Of a stretch of DNA of 64,000 nucleotides, positions 51,731 to 60,755 are shown piece by piece. A program made the position numbers and the translations under genes. Within the stretch, counting starts at the first letter, position 1; every line of letters starts with the position of its first letter. The notes under the pieces are model-generated. The model was not told the DNA's origin. It saw nothing but the letters and a program-made list of their open reading frames with translations, and ran no database searches. The stretch comes from Sungkyunkwania multivorans (GTDB lineage Bacteria > Bacteroidota > Bacteroidia > Flavobacteriales > Flavobacteriaceae): NCBI RefSeq assembly GCF_042675645.1, contig NZ_JBHTJH010000025.1:71476-135475 (forward strand). Reading direction: 5' to 3'.

Positions 51731-52684
51731 ATGAGTTTATTCAAGAAAATATTTTCTTCTGAAAAGAAAGAAACTCTAGATAAAGGCCTGGAGAAATCGA
51801 AAACGACCTTCTTCTCAAAATTGAGCAAGGCTGTTGCTGGTAAGAGCAAAGTGGATGATGACGTTCTCGATAATCTCGAAGAGGTGTTGGTAACATCGGA
51901 CGTTGGAGTGGATACTACGTTGAAGATCATCGAGCGCATCGAAGAACGCGTTTCAAAAGACAAGTACCTAGGTACAGAAGAGCTTAATCAGATTCTTAGA
52001 GAGGAGATCGCTGGTCTGCTGTCAGCGACCAATGTTGGGGAAGAGACAGATTATGTCATCCCTGCGGATAAAAAGCCATACGTGATCATGGTAGTGGGCG
52101 TCAATGGAGTAGGAAAAACGACCACCATTGGAAAACTGGCCTATCAATTCAAAAAGAAAGGATTCAAGGTGGTCTTGGGTGCAGCAGATACCTTTAGGGC
52201 GGCTGCGATCGATCAGCTTCAAGTTTGGGCAGATAGGGTCGAAGTGCCCATTGTAAAGCAAGAGATGGGTAGTGATCCCGCTTCAGTGGCTTTCGATACA
52301 TTGAAATCAGCAACTTCTCAAAATGCCGATGTGGTGATCATTGATACCGCCGGAAGACTGCATAACAAAGTAAATCTGATGAACGAATTGAGTAAGGTAA
52401 AACGAGTTATGCAGAAAGTCGTCGGGGATGCGCCACACGATGTCTTACTGGTTTTAGATGGTTCCACTGGGCAGAATGCCTTTGAGCAAGCAAAACAATT
52501 CACCAAGGCTACTGAAGTGACCTCTTTGGCCGTCACCAAGCTAGATGGTACCGCCAAGGGTGGTGTTGTCATCGGGATCTCGGACCAATTTCAAATACCA
52601 GTAAAATATATCGGAGTAGGAGAGGGCATTGAAGATCTTCAAGTATTCAATAAATATGAATTCGTGGATTCCTTCTTCAAATAA
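51731..52684 (+). CDS. ftsY: Signal recognition particle receptor FtsY
   Basis: 317-residue GTPase that docks the SRP-ribosome complex at the membrane. It has a short A region, then the N domain (DDDVLDNLEEVLVTSDVGVD) and the G domain with G1 GVNGVGKTTTIGKLA, DTFRAAAIDQLQVWA, G3 DTAGR and G4 TKLD, and the terminal GVGEGIEDLQVF. There is only a short acidic region compared with E. coli. It probably has its own promoter after the upstream terminator. Confidence 0.95.
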   Translation: MSLFKKIFSSEKKETLDKGLEKSKTTFFSKLSKAVAGKSKVDDDVLDNLEEVLVTSDVGVDTTLKIIERIEERVSKDKYLGTEELNQILREEIAGLLSATNVGEETDYVIPADKKPYVIMVVGVNGVGKTTTIGKLAYQFKKKGFKVVLGAADTFRAAAIDQLQVWADRVEVPIVKQEMGSDPASVAFDTLKSATSQNADVVIIDTAGRLHNKVNLMNELSKVKRVMQKVVGDAPHDVLLVLDGSTGQNAFEQAKQFTKATEVTSLAVTKLDGTAKGGVVIGISDQFQIPVKYIGVGEGIEDLQVFNKYEFVDSFFK

Positions 52685-52756
52685 TTCAATAATGCACATC
52701 TTCGATATCGCTGCCCCAGCTTCCCTAGAAGTTTAACTTTAACCTATTTACTTAGC

Positions 52757-54244
52757 ATGAGAAAATTTAGCGTACTTACCCTTTTATTCATTTTCACCTA
52801 TACGGTCAATGCTCAATTCTCTGATCTGGCTGACTTGGCTTCTGGGAAATTGGAGACATTCACCGCCATCAAAGATGTAGATGATCAAGTTTACGGATAT
52901 ATCGGCATTTACATGTTGGAAAAAGTAGACGATAAGAATATGCGATTCGAATATGTGGTTCTGGATAAGAATCTCAATAAGGTGGCGAGTGGAGAGTATT
53001 TAAATCCATATTACAAGAAAGTAGAACGAAATACATTTGTCTCTAAGAAGGTGGGAGATGAGATTTTATTATCATCTCTCTATTATTCCTATACGTTGCG
53101 TTACGTGACCTTCACAACGCATCGAATCCTCAATGTAAAGACCAACAAGATTGGCGATGCTTTTCACCTCGAGGGGAAGGAAGACTTTGTCTTTGCTGAT
53201 TATAATGGTCCTTCCAATAAATTGAATAAACAATTGAAGGATATCCACAAGTTTGAGTTTCCAGTCCCCTTTGGCAAAGGCTTCTTATTGATGGAGGGTC
53301 AAAAGAAAAATGCAAGGAAGGTTCATATTCAGAGATCTTTGGGCGCTTTTACCTTTGACGCCAAAAAACTATGGGAACATCCTATTGCCGTAGATGACGA
53401 AAAGCTCGATTTCGGCATCGCAGATATCAATAAAGACCGCATCATTCTTAAAATGGAAGAGCCCTTTGGAAACAAGGAGATCTTCTTAAAGGTGCTCAAT
53501 GCAGATACTGGCGAACAACTCTTCAAATATACCGTGGAGAAAAGAGGAGACGACTTCAGTCACACCTTTATAGTAGAACAGGATGATGACCGGATAACCA
53601 TCATAGGCATGTTCAGTCCTTATAAAACAACAGGCTATGATTATCGCAAGTCAGCCGGTGTATTTAGGATAGAATTAGATAAACAAGGTAATGAGCTAAG
53701 TAATAAGCGACTGTTTTGGCCTCAAATGTCGGCATTTATCGAGATTGACAAGAAGGGCAAAGTAGAAAAAGGATATAGATTGATACCTAAAGAGCTCTTT
53801 GTTTTTAAGGATGGTACTGCCGCTGTCCTTACCGAAAAAATGAAGGAAGCTTCTGTGTTGGCCCTACAACCTGGGGTCCGTTCAACAGATTTTGTGTTGC
53901 TAAAATTCGACAGCGCATTTGAGCTTTCAGGAATAGAGACCATCAAAAAGGATAAGTCCAAATACTATGCTGGCGACTATCTCTTTTCCCAATATGTCAA
54001 AGATAGGACAGGTGTGGCATTCTTTTACCAAGACTATCAAAAGGATGATGCTACAAAAGACAGGAATTGGATATTGGGAATCGTAACGATGATCGACGGC
54101 AAATATATGCATGAGTCCATTCCAATGACGTCCGAAGATTTTGCGATTTTTCCGTATGTTGCCAAAGAGGGACATATCCTACTTAGAGAGATCAACAAGG
54201 ATGATGATTACGATCAAATTCGAATAGAGCGATTAAACTATTGA
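52757..54244 (+). CDS. Secreted protein of unknown function
   Basis: 495-residue protein not recognised with certainty. A signal peptide (FSVLTLLFIFTYTVNAQ) is cleaved near residue 19. The rest is long alternating charged/aromatic beta-strand text without transmembrane helices (repeated patterns such as YGYIGIYMLEKVDDKN, FEYVVLDKNLNKVASGEY, ILKMEEPFGNKEIFL) that hint at a beta-propeller or similar repeat. It may belong to the DUF6770 group, which I recall only vaguely. No T9SS sorting domain at the end, so probably periplasmic or outer-membrane associated. Convergent with the M48 peptidase gene. Confidence 0.6.
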   Translation: MRKFSVLTLLFIFTYTVNAQFSDLADLASGKLETFTAIKDVDDQVYGYIGIYMLEKVDDKNMRFEYVVLDKNLNKVASGEYLNPYYKKVERNTFVSKKVGDEILLSSLYYSYTLRYVTFTTHRILNVKTNKIGDAFHLEGKEDFVFADYNGPSNKLNKQLKDIHKFEFPVPFGKGFLLMEGQKKNARKVHIQRSLGAFTFDAKKLWEHPIAVDDEKLDFGIADINKDRIILKMEEPFGNKEIFLKVLNADTGEQLFKYTVEKRGDDFSHTFIVEQDDDRITIIGMFSPYKTTGYDYRKSAGVFRIELDKQGNELSNKRLFWPQMSAFIEIDKKGKVEKGYRLIPKELFVFKDGTAAVLTEKMKEASVLALQPGVRSTDFVLLKFDSAFELSGIETIKKDKSKYYAGDYLFSQYVKDRTGVAFFYQDYQKDDATKDRNWILGIVTMIDGKYMHESIPMTSEDFAIFPYVAKEGHILLREINKDDDYDQIRIERLNY

Positions 54245-54253
54245 TCTCGTCGC

Positions 54254-55561
54254 TTATTCTTTCGGGTCATAGTGGTTGGCGATCGTTTCGATTTCCTCCA
54301 ATCGTAGATTCCAAATAAAGTTTAAAAAACGTTGTAAACTCGGGCTTTGTTTCTCCACGTTCAGGCGTTGAACATAACGATTGAGACGATACGACTTTTT
54401 GGCCTCGTACATGGCCCTAAAGTTTTTACCAAGCCATTTCTTATAAAAATCGTTTTCTGGATATTTGGTCAATCTATAAAGCGACCTATAGGTACTGATA
54501 CCATAACTCTCTAAAAAGTATAAATTAGGTATAGAGGCATGATACGCCAAGCGACTCAACGCTAGAAACGAATCGTCTGTTGTCGTGGTCTCTATGCTGT
54601 CATTCGTAAGCTCAGGGAAGAGCATTTTCACATGCTTTATGCGCTCAACGGTCTCAGGATGGGACTTAAGGGAATCCTTTTCCAGTTTTTCTTTATAGTT
54701 TCCGTAGGCATATTCATCAAAAGATTCCATTTTTAGCCATTCATCTTTAAATGGAAGGTTGGGTAGGTCAAAGACCTTTTTATAAATATGCTCCTCAAGC
54801 TCAATTTCAGGTAAGCTGTCAATGGCGGCTAATTTTTCTAAACTGGATAGAAAGTTGATTCCTCGCAGTCCGGACCTTTTTGCAAGCACATAGCCTAAAG
54901 AATCAGCTTCTTTTTCCTCTAGTCGATTCTTTTTCCCGTTGGAGTACATTAATTCTCTTAGTTCATCAAATGCCTGCTCGTAGGTGTTATACTTCGATTT
55001 TTTTATGTTCTTGGTTCGCTGTTGTGCGCTTAATTCTTCATCCTTTCGCACCCTGTCGATCACATTCTTTTTTCCATGCATCAACACGTTATGGGCTAAT
55101 TCGTGAGCAATCACCGCGGCCACCTCCTCTCGATTGTCCATAAAGGTAAAGAGTCCGAGGTTGATGATAATGATATCATTTCCAAGACTCAAAGCATTAG
55201 GTATTGGGTTTAAAGAAATCAGTGTGATAAGATCTCTATTCTTCAGTTCGGCATTACTATTCTTAAGTTCTTCAACCATTTTGTTTGTAAACGAAGTGAA
55301 GCGCGAATCGAAGGTAAGCTGCTTTTTATCCAGATATTTATAGAGGCGTTGCTCCTTACGATCCACCAAGGAGATCATTTTCTTCCCCATTCGCCTAGGG
55401 AACTCCTTCTCTAATTGTTTCTTCTCGATTTCAAAGCGTGCTTTCAATTTTTCTTTTATCGAAAGCCTTATGGCATGATCGGTGGTGTCCAATTCCATCT
55501 GCTGTGCGAGCACTGAGGAGCATAAGAGTAATGAAATGAACAACGTGATGGTAAGCTTCAT
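54254..55561 (-). CDS. M48 family metallopeptidase (exported)
   Basis: 435-residue zinc endopeptidase. A signal peptide (LTITLFISLLLCSSVLAQ) precedes a charged linker. The metal motif HELAH is at residues 153-157 within VAAVIAHELAHNVLMHG, and the third ligand is probably in KEADSLGYVLAKRSG. The C-terminal 200 residues contain repeated helical segments but no TPRs that can be identified safely. Expected in the periplasm, possibly for envelope quality control (BepA-like), an inference only. The ATG at 55561 is chosen as the signal-peptide start. Confidence 0.85.
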   Translation of the reverse strand: MKLTITLFISLLLCSSVLAQQMELDTTDHAIRLSIKEKLKARFEIEKKQLEKEFPRRMGKKMISLVDRKEQRLYKYLDKKQLTFDSRFTSFTNKMVEELKNSNAELKNRDLITLISLNPIPNALSLGNDIIIINLGLFTFMDNREEVAAVIAHELAHNVLMHGKKNVIDRVRKDEELSAQQRTKNIKKSKYNTYEQAFDELRELMYSNGKKNRLEEKEADSLGYVLAKRSGLRGINFLSSLEKLAAIDSLPEIELEEHIYKKVFDLPNLPFKDEWLKMESFDEYAYGNYKEKLEKDSLKSHPETVERIKHVKMLFPELTNDSIETTTTDDSFLALSRLAYHASIPNLYFLESYGISTYRSLYRLTKYPENDFYKKWLGKNFRAMYEAKKSYRLNRYVQRLNVEKQSPSLQRFLNFIWNLRLEEIETIANHYDPKE

Positions 55562-55625
55562 GAAAAATGGGAATTTAGAAGAGGACAATATATTCAAAAA
55601 TAAGCAGTCTCCCAACTAAGAAGAA

Positions 55626-55647
55626 GCCTCGCAATGCTTAGCGAGGC
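55626..55647 (-). terminator. Intrinsic terminator of the duplicated-domain T9SS gene
   Basis: Stem GCCTCGC / GCGAGGC (55626-55632, 55641-55647), loop of eight; on the - strand followed by TTCTTCTT. It lies 35 bases beyond the stop. Confidence 0.7.
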
Positions 55648-55682
55648 TTTCAAATTAAATATATTTATAATGTGCTTCCTTT

Positions 55683-56927
55683 TTAGTTCTTTATGATTCT
55701 CTTTGTAAAGGCCCCTTTTTCGGTAGTAACTATCGCAAAATAGAGACCAGTGGACAAGGCCGAGGTATCGATACTAGTTTCCCTTTTTTCAATAGCAGTT
55801 TCAAATAAAATACTTCTACCTAGTTCATCAGTGATGCGAACGGACTCGATCACCGCGGTGCTGGTGATGTTAAATTTCGTGTCGGCGGGGTTGGGAAAGA
55901 GTTGAATATCCCCAGCTGTAAACGCTATTGTAGATAATGTCGGATCCGCAACGACGAAGTTCAGGTCAATTTCAGATTCATCTCCGGTTTGATTGAACCA
56001 AATGCTATAGGTCCCAGCGGTTAAGTTTCCGGTAAATCCTGTTGCACCAGGTAAAGTGCCCATGTCCTGTAAGATATCATTTCCGATATCGCTTACGCCG
56101 ATCGTTTTACCTCCCAAAAGATCGGACGCTGCAGTGGTGTTGGCATCGTTGGGGAAACTTCCTCCTTGAATGATTCCTATGAAAGCTAAGTTCGAATTGT
56201 TTGCAACAATATAATTGTCCACAGCAATCTGTGTAAGGACGCGCCCCGTGGGAACAGTAAAAGTGATGTAATCGATATCCCTCGGAGTACCTTGAACGCT
56301 CGAAACGATATCGTTATTTCCATCATTGAGGTTAAAAACACCCGTAGGAATGGTATGGTCATCAGATAGGTCACCATCCAGAAGATCATCCCAGAGTTGT
56401 GTATCTCCATCATCGGGTTGAATGAAGAATGAAAGTTCCACCACCGATGCATCCCCAGTTTGATTCAACCATACTGTGTAATCACCTGGACCTAACGCAC
56501 CTGTATACCCAATAGCGCCACTTAGTAGTCCCATGGAGGGAAGAATATTGATGTCGATATCATCGGTACCATACGTTTTGCCACCTAGAAGATCTGCTGC
56601 TGTAGTAACATCAAAATTAGTGCTAAAGGCACTTCCTGCTTGGATTCCTATAAAAGCAAGGTTGTTTGGGTCTGCGGCAACATAGTCATCAATGTCAATG
56701 TCCGCAAGGACATGACCTGCGGGGACAGTGAACGTAAAATAATCAACATCTCTAGGGCTTCCCTGTTGCGCTGCTATTACATCGTTGCTGCCGACCATAA
56801 AGGTCAATGTCGTAGGATTGCTAAAATCACCAGATAGATCACCATCTAGATCTTCGTCCCAAGCTTGTGCTGAAAGCATACTCGTTATTAGCCCAAAAGA
56901 ACAGGCCAACAGTAATTTTTTTCTCAT
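55683..56927 (-). CDS. T9SS-exported protein with two tandem ~150-residue domains
   Basis: 414-residue secreted protein. A signal peptide (KKLLLACSFGLITSMLSAQ) precedes two copies of one domain, at about 22-172 and 178-330. Shared pieces between the copies are DLDGDLSGD / LLDGDLSDD, QGSPRDVDYFTFTVPAG / QGTPRDIDYITFTVPTG, NLAFIGIQAG / NLAFIGIIQGG and DYTVWLNQTGD / TYSIWFNQTGD. The last 75 residues are a T9SS type A sorting domain (IQLFPNPADTKFNI, GLYFAIVTTEKG, FTKRIIKN). The domain resembles the pre-peptidase C-terminal type by rhythm, but I cannot confirm that. Function unknown; probably surface or secreted adhesion. Confidence 0.82.
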   Translation of the reverse strand: MRKKLLLACSFGLITSMLSAQAWDEDLDGDLSGDFSNPTTLTFMVGSNDVIAAQQGSPRDVDYFTFTVPAGHVLADIDIDDYVAADPNNLAFIGIQAGSAFSTNFDVTTAADLLGGKTYGTDDIDINILPSMGLLSGAIGYTGALGPGDYTVWLNQTGDASVVELSFFIQPDDGDTQLWDDLLDGDLSDDHTIPTGVFNLNDGNNDIVSSVQGTPRDIDYITFTVPTGRVLTQIAVDNYIVANNSNLAFIGIIQGGSFPNDANTTAASDLLGGKTIGVSDIGNDILQDMGTLPGATGFTGNLTAGTYSIWFNQTGDESEIDLNFVVADPTLSTIAFTAGDIQLFPNPADTKFNITSTAVIESVRITDELGRSILFETAIEKRETSIDTSALSTGLYFAIVTTEKGAFTKRIIKN

Positions 56928-57138
56928 GTGGTTATTAGGTTATGATTAATAAAAATAGCATTTCATAGCTATCGATCAGTAAAACTACTACAATACTAGA
57001 TAATTCCTACATATTGAAAAGAAAATGTGCACATTTGGATTAGAAGTTTCATTTTTCTTACTCGGTTTAGAACTCAAGAGATTCCTAATTTGTCAAACTG
57101 TTCTTATCTTTAAGCATAACTAATACTACCATATTAAT

Positions 57139-58818
57139 ATGAAAATAAAGATCATCTGCCTGCTTTCACTTCTTTTCTTCATTGCATGTAAAGAAGAATC
57201 AAAGAACGCATCCAAATTAAAAGAGCACATCCCTTATGTTGACCGATTCGAAAACTATGACGACGCTGCTGAGATAGCAGAACAACAAGATCACGAAAAG
57301 GATCGAATGCGTTTCAAGCTCCTCAACTCAAAAGTGCTGGATAGAGCTTCTGTTTGGGAGCCTCTCATGTCAGATTTGGCCAGCTTTTCGGAAGAGGGTC
57401 ATAATCGTTTAAAACCATTGGTCTTAGAGCAAGATATTCCTACAATTCAAGAGCATATCAAAGAGGGAAAGCTATCCTATGAGCAGTTGACGCTCTTTTA
57501 TCTCTATAGAATAAATAAATATGAAAGCGATCCCGCAACTTCCTTATATGCGATCATCGCAATGAATCCGGAGGCCGTTGCTCAGGCTCGTGCAATGGAT
57601 AAAAAAGGAATCGATCCTAGCAAACCATTATTTGGGATGCCCATTTTACTGAAGGACAATATCGGTACCTCAGAAATGCCAACTACTGCAGGGGCTTTGG
57701 CGCTTAAAGACAATCAAACGAAAGATGCTTTTATTGTCGAGCGGCTAAAAGATGCTGGCGCCATCATTCTAGGAAAGGTCAATCTTAGCGAGTGGGCCTA
57801 CTATTTCTGTAGCGGCTGCCCCTTAGGATATAGTGCCATAGGTGGACAGAGTCTTAACCCCTATGGAAGAAAGATTTTTGAAACCGGAGGTTCTAGTGCG
57901 GCCAGCGGAACTTCAATAGCCGCCAATTATGCGGTAGCCGCGATTGGGACTGAGACGGCTGGCTCCATATTGTCGCCTTCAAGTCAAAATTCTGTAGTTG
58001 GATTGAAACCTACGATCGGACTCTTAAGTCGAAGTGGGATAGTCCCTATTTCAAGCACTTTAGACACCCCCGGACCGATGACAAAAAGTGTTGTTGATAA
58101 TGCGATCGTTTTAGAAGCACTTTTAGGATTCGATAAGAATGATACCAAATCGATAAAACTTGACAGCTATGGCCCTTACGTTCCTGATCGATCAGGAGCA
58201 AATCTTAAAGGCAAACGCTTTGGGGCATTTAAAAATTTGATCGAGAGTGATTCTATTTACAGGATGACCATGCAAAAATTAAAAGATGAAGGAGCCGAGA
58301 TCATTCAGTTTGAGCCACCACAAGCGTCTCTCGACGGATTTCTTACACTTTTGAATATCGACATGAAGCATGACCTTCCAGCGTATCTTGAAACGTACGC
58401 CAGTGATAATATCGTAGTTAAGACCGTCGCCGATGTTGTGAATTTCAACAAGCAGGACACCTTGGTCAGGGCTCCTTACGGACAGGCCCTTTTTGAAGGT
58501 ATCGTGGCGGATTCGACAACAGTCGAAGAGCTTCAAGAGATAAAAAAGAAGTTGATGGCCAATGGAAAAACAATTTTCGATGAGGTTATGAAGGAGAATG
58601 ACCTCGATGCGGTTTTATCGATCAATAACTATCATGCTGCATTTGCGGCAGTGGCTGAATATCCTTGCCTAACTGTCCCAATGGGTTATAAAGAGACGGG
58701 AGAACCTATTAGTCTCACATTTATTGGTAAGCCGCTAACAGAAAAAGAATTATACGAATTGGGCTACGCTTTCGAACAGGCAACCAAAATACGTCAGATA
58801 CCGAGAGAATACCAGTAG
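57139..58818 (+). CDS. Amidase-signature lipoprotein
   Basis: 559-residue amidase of the amidase-signature family with an N-terminal lipoprotein signal (LLFFIAC, Cys17). The triad is visible: Lys172 in PILLKDN, cis-Ser in ETGGSSAASG (about 252-253) and nucleophile Ser276 in TETAGSILSP. The long N-terminal part, about 95 residues before the core, is rich in charge and has no known domain. Substrates (aryl, fatty-acid or peptide amides) cannot be set. As a lipoprotein it probably works in the periplasm or at the outer membrane. Its stop lies directly beside the convergent hydrolase stop. Confidence 0.88.
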   Translation: MKIKIICLLSLLFFIACKEESKNASKLKEHIPYVDRFENYDDAAEIAEQQDHEKDRMRFKLLNSKVLDRASVWEPLMSDLASFSEEGHNRLKPLVLEQDIPTIQEHIKEGKLSYEQLTLFYLYRINKYESDPATSLYAIIAMNPEAVAQARAMDKKGIDPSKPLFGMPILLKDNIGTSEMPTTAGALALKDNQTKDAFIVERLKDAGAIILGKVNLSEWAYYFCSGCPLGYSAIGGQSLNPYGRKIFETGGSSAASGTSIAANYAVAAIGTETAGSILSPSSQNSVVGLKPTIGLLSRSGIVPISSTLDTPGPMTKSVVDNAIVLEALLGFDKNDTKSIKLDSYGPYVPDRSGANLKGKRFGAFKNLIESDSIYRMTMQKLKDEGAEIIQFEPPQASLDGFLTLLNIDMKHDLPAYLETYASDNIVVKTVADVVNFNKQDTLVRAPYGQALFEGIVADSTTVEELQEIKKKLMANGKTIFDEVMKENDLDAVLSINNYHAAFAAVAEYPCLTVPMGYKETGEPISLTFIGKPLTEKELYELGYAFEQATKIRQIPREYQ

Positions 58819-59919
58819 TTATCTATTCAGTACGGCATTTAGTTTTTGCCATAGTAGTTCATCAAAGCTAGAAGGACCTAATAAGGTTTGGCCGCCATCA
58901 TCTCCCATCCGAACGATGACGAGGTCTTCGCTTGGAACAATGTACAGTTTTTGGTCATCTTTACCGAGCCCGGCATAGAGATCATCAGGAGCGCTGGGAA
59001 TAAGTGGTCCTGTAAATTGGGACGCGAGCCCAGGGACTCTGTAGTTTTCTTTTCCATTTAACCACCAAAGGTATCCATAGGCTTTATTTAGGTCTTGTGA
59101 GGATGAGATCATTGACGAAAAGTATTCTGTATCATCAAGGATGGCTTCTCCTCCCCATCTCCCTTTATTTAGATTCAACAATCCAAAACGAGCTAAGCTA
59201 CGAGCATTGCTGTAGTAGATATTTGCGTAGCCAATACTCAGCCAAGTACCTTGCATACCTATGCGATTCCGCACTTTGTTATTGTAATAGTCATTAAAGT
59301 TTTGACCAACGGCCGCTTCAACAATGGTTCTTGTTAAGGTGTATGGCGCGTTGTGATAGAACCAAAATTCACCCGCAGGATTCAAATAGGTAAGGCAATC
59401 GGTATCTGTGCAATTGATATTGGATGTATTGTAATCAAGGCCTGTGGTCATAGTGATATGATTCCAGATGGTAATTGCTTGCTCCTCTTGAGGAGTCAAT
59501 GCGCTCCAGCCTTCACCTAGGTAGTCCGATGAGGTGTCATAAATATTTAGATGATTTTCTTGCTGAGCGATTCCAACAACGAAGGAGGTCAAAGATTTTC
59601 CGATTGAATTCCAAGGATTGTTATCACTAGCCGTCGCGCCATTAAAATACTTCTCAAGAACGATCCTCCCATCCTTCAGTACTATAAATCCTTTAGTATC
59701 CTTTTCCTCTAAGAAATCATAGAGCGATGGAATGGCTTCGGTATTCCAGCCGAGCGACATAGGACTTATCGTCTCCCATTGATCATTATCGATGGGTGGA
59801 AAGTATAACTCGGTATTTGGATTTTGAATTTCTACATCGGTATTCAAAGATTCGGAGCTACAGCTACATAGGCCAAGTGTAAGAACAATAAATAAAATGG
59901 TAAGTTGAAACTTCATCAT
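58819..59919 (-). CDS. Serine hydrolase (beta-lactamase/penicillin-binding-protein-like lipoprotein)
   Basis: 366-residue lipoprotein, with a lipobox near LTLGLCSC. The serine beta-lactamase-like fold shows S105-IGK108 (catalytic SxxK) and YHNAPYTL as the Y-x-N motif. Its class-C-like order fits esterases and D-amino-peptidases as well as beta-lactamases; no claim of antibiotic hydrolysis is made. The start is one of two adjacent ATGs at 59919 and 59916. It is convergent with the amidase gene with no gap. Confidence 0.85.
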   Translation of the reverse strand: MMKFQLTILFIVLTLGLCSCSSESLNTDVEIQNPNTELYFPPIDNDQWETISPMSLGWNTEAIPSLYDFLEEKDTKGFIVLKDGRIVLEKYFNGATASDNNPWNSIGKSLTSFVVGIAQQENHLNIYDTSSDYLGEGWSALTPQEEQAITIWNHITMTTGLDYNTSNINCTDTDCLTYLNPAGEFWFYHNAPYTLTRTIVEAAVGQNFNDYYNNKVRNRIGMQGTWLSIGYANIYYSNARSLARFGLLNLNKGRWGGEAILDDTEYFSSMISSSQDLNKAYGYLWWLNGKENYRVPGLASQFTGPLIPSAPDDLYAGLGKDDQKLYIVPSEDLVIVRMGDDGGQTLLGPSSFDELLWQKLNAVLNR

Positions 59920-59962
59920 TATTTTTTTCTTTAGACTAGGGGACAAGGAAAAGGTTTAAAAA

Positions 59963-59990
59963 AAATCCCACTCAATTACGAGTGGGATTT
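59963..59990 (-). terminator. Intrinsic terminator of the thrS-infC-rpmI-rplT operon
   Basis: Perfect 11-base stem AAATCCCACTC / GAGTGGGATTT (59963-59973, 59980-59990), loop AATTAC; on the - strand it is followed by a T-run (A-rich on + at 59958-59962). Lies about 25 bases after the rplT stop. Confidence 0.88.
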
Positions 59991-60015
59991 TTAGCGAGAT
60001 AATATGATTAAACGT

Positions 60016-60360
60016 TTATTTTACTTTGTCAACGATCGCTTTGAAAGCCTCTGGGTGGTTCATCGCTAGATCGGCCAAAACCTTACGGTTAAGTTCGATG
60101 TTATTAGCTTTTACCTTGCCCATAAACTGGGAGTAGGACATTCCGTGAAGTCTTGCTCCCGCGTTGATACGTGTGATCCAAAGAGCTCTAAACGTTCTCT
60201 TTTTATTTCTACGGTCTCTATAAGCATATAACATTGCTTTTTCAACCGCATTTTTAGCTACTGTCCAGACGTTCTTACGTCTTCCAAAGTAACCTTTTGC
60301 CTGCTTCAACACCTTTTTTCTTCTGGCTCTTGAAGCAACTGAATTTACTGATCTTGGCAT
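60016..60360 (-). CDS. rplT: 50S ribosomal protein L20
   Basis: 114-residue rRNA-binding protein; PRSVNSVASRARRKKVLKQA, YGFRGRKNVWTV-like basic region and the C-terminal FMGKVKANNIELNRKVLADL. Full length and last gene of the operon, 99 bases after rpmI. In other bacteria L20 represses its own operon through an mRNA structure; no such structure can be proved here. Confidence 0.96.
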   Translation of the reverse strand: MPRSVNSVASRARRKKVLKQAKGYFGRRKNVWTVAKNAVEKAMLYAYRDRRNKKRTFRALWITRINAGARLHGMSYSQFMGKVKANNIELNRKVLADLAMNHPEAFKAIVDKVK

Positions 60361-60459
60361 AATTTTAAATTTTTTTGTAGTAGGCGGTCTTTCGACACTT
60401 GCTCACAAAATTGCGGCCTAGCTCCAGGGTTTATAAATAATTTTAACCGAAGGAACGCA

Positions 60460-60657
60460 TTACTTTAAACGCAATTGTTCCTTGATGCTATTCTCATCCG
60501 CTTTAGCTACTAAAGTAGTGTGAGTTAGCTTAAGCTTACGCTTTTTAGACTTCTTCGTAAGAATGTGACTTTTATAAGCGTGCTTTCTTTTTAATTTGCC
60601 AGTACCTGTAAGCTTAAAACGCTTTTTAGCGCTGGACTTTGTTTTCATTTTAGGCAT
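60460..60657 (-). CDS. rpmI: 50S ribosomal protein L35
   Basis: 65-residue very basic ribosomal protein with the family start PKMKTKSSAKKRFKLTGTGK. It sits between infC and rplT, as is usual. A hairpin (CTCTCC/GGAGAG, 60688-60693 and 60708-60713) lies in the 98-base spacer before its start. Confidence 0.96.
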   Translation of the reverse strand: MPKMKTKSSAKKRFKLTGTGKLKRKHAYKSHILTKKSKKRKLKLTHTTLVAKADENSIKEQLRLK

Positions 60658-60755
60658 TGCTTCCTAGTATTTAATTATCTCGCTTCGCTCTCCAGAACTA
60701 TTATTCAGGAGAGTTTCTTTTTAATCGGTCCGACCACAAGGGTCATCTCCGTCTT

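Noticed and set aside
58819..59919. Beta-lactamase (resistance gene)
   Set aside because: SxxK and YxN motifs define only the serine-hydrolase fold. The lipoprotein and general sequence fit esterase or peptidase-like relatives just as well, so a resistance role is not claimed.
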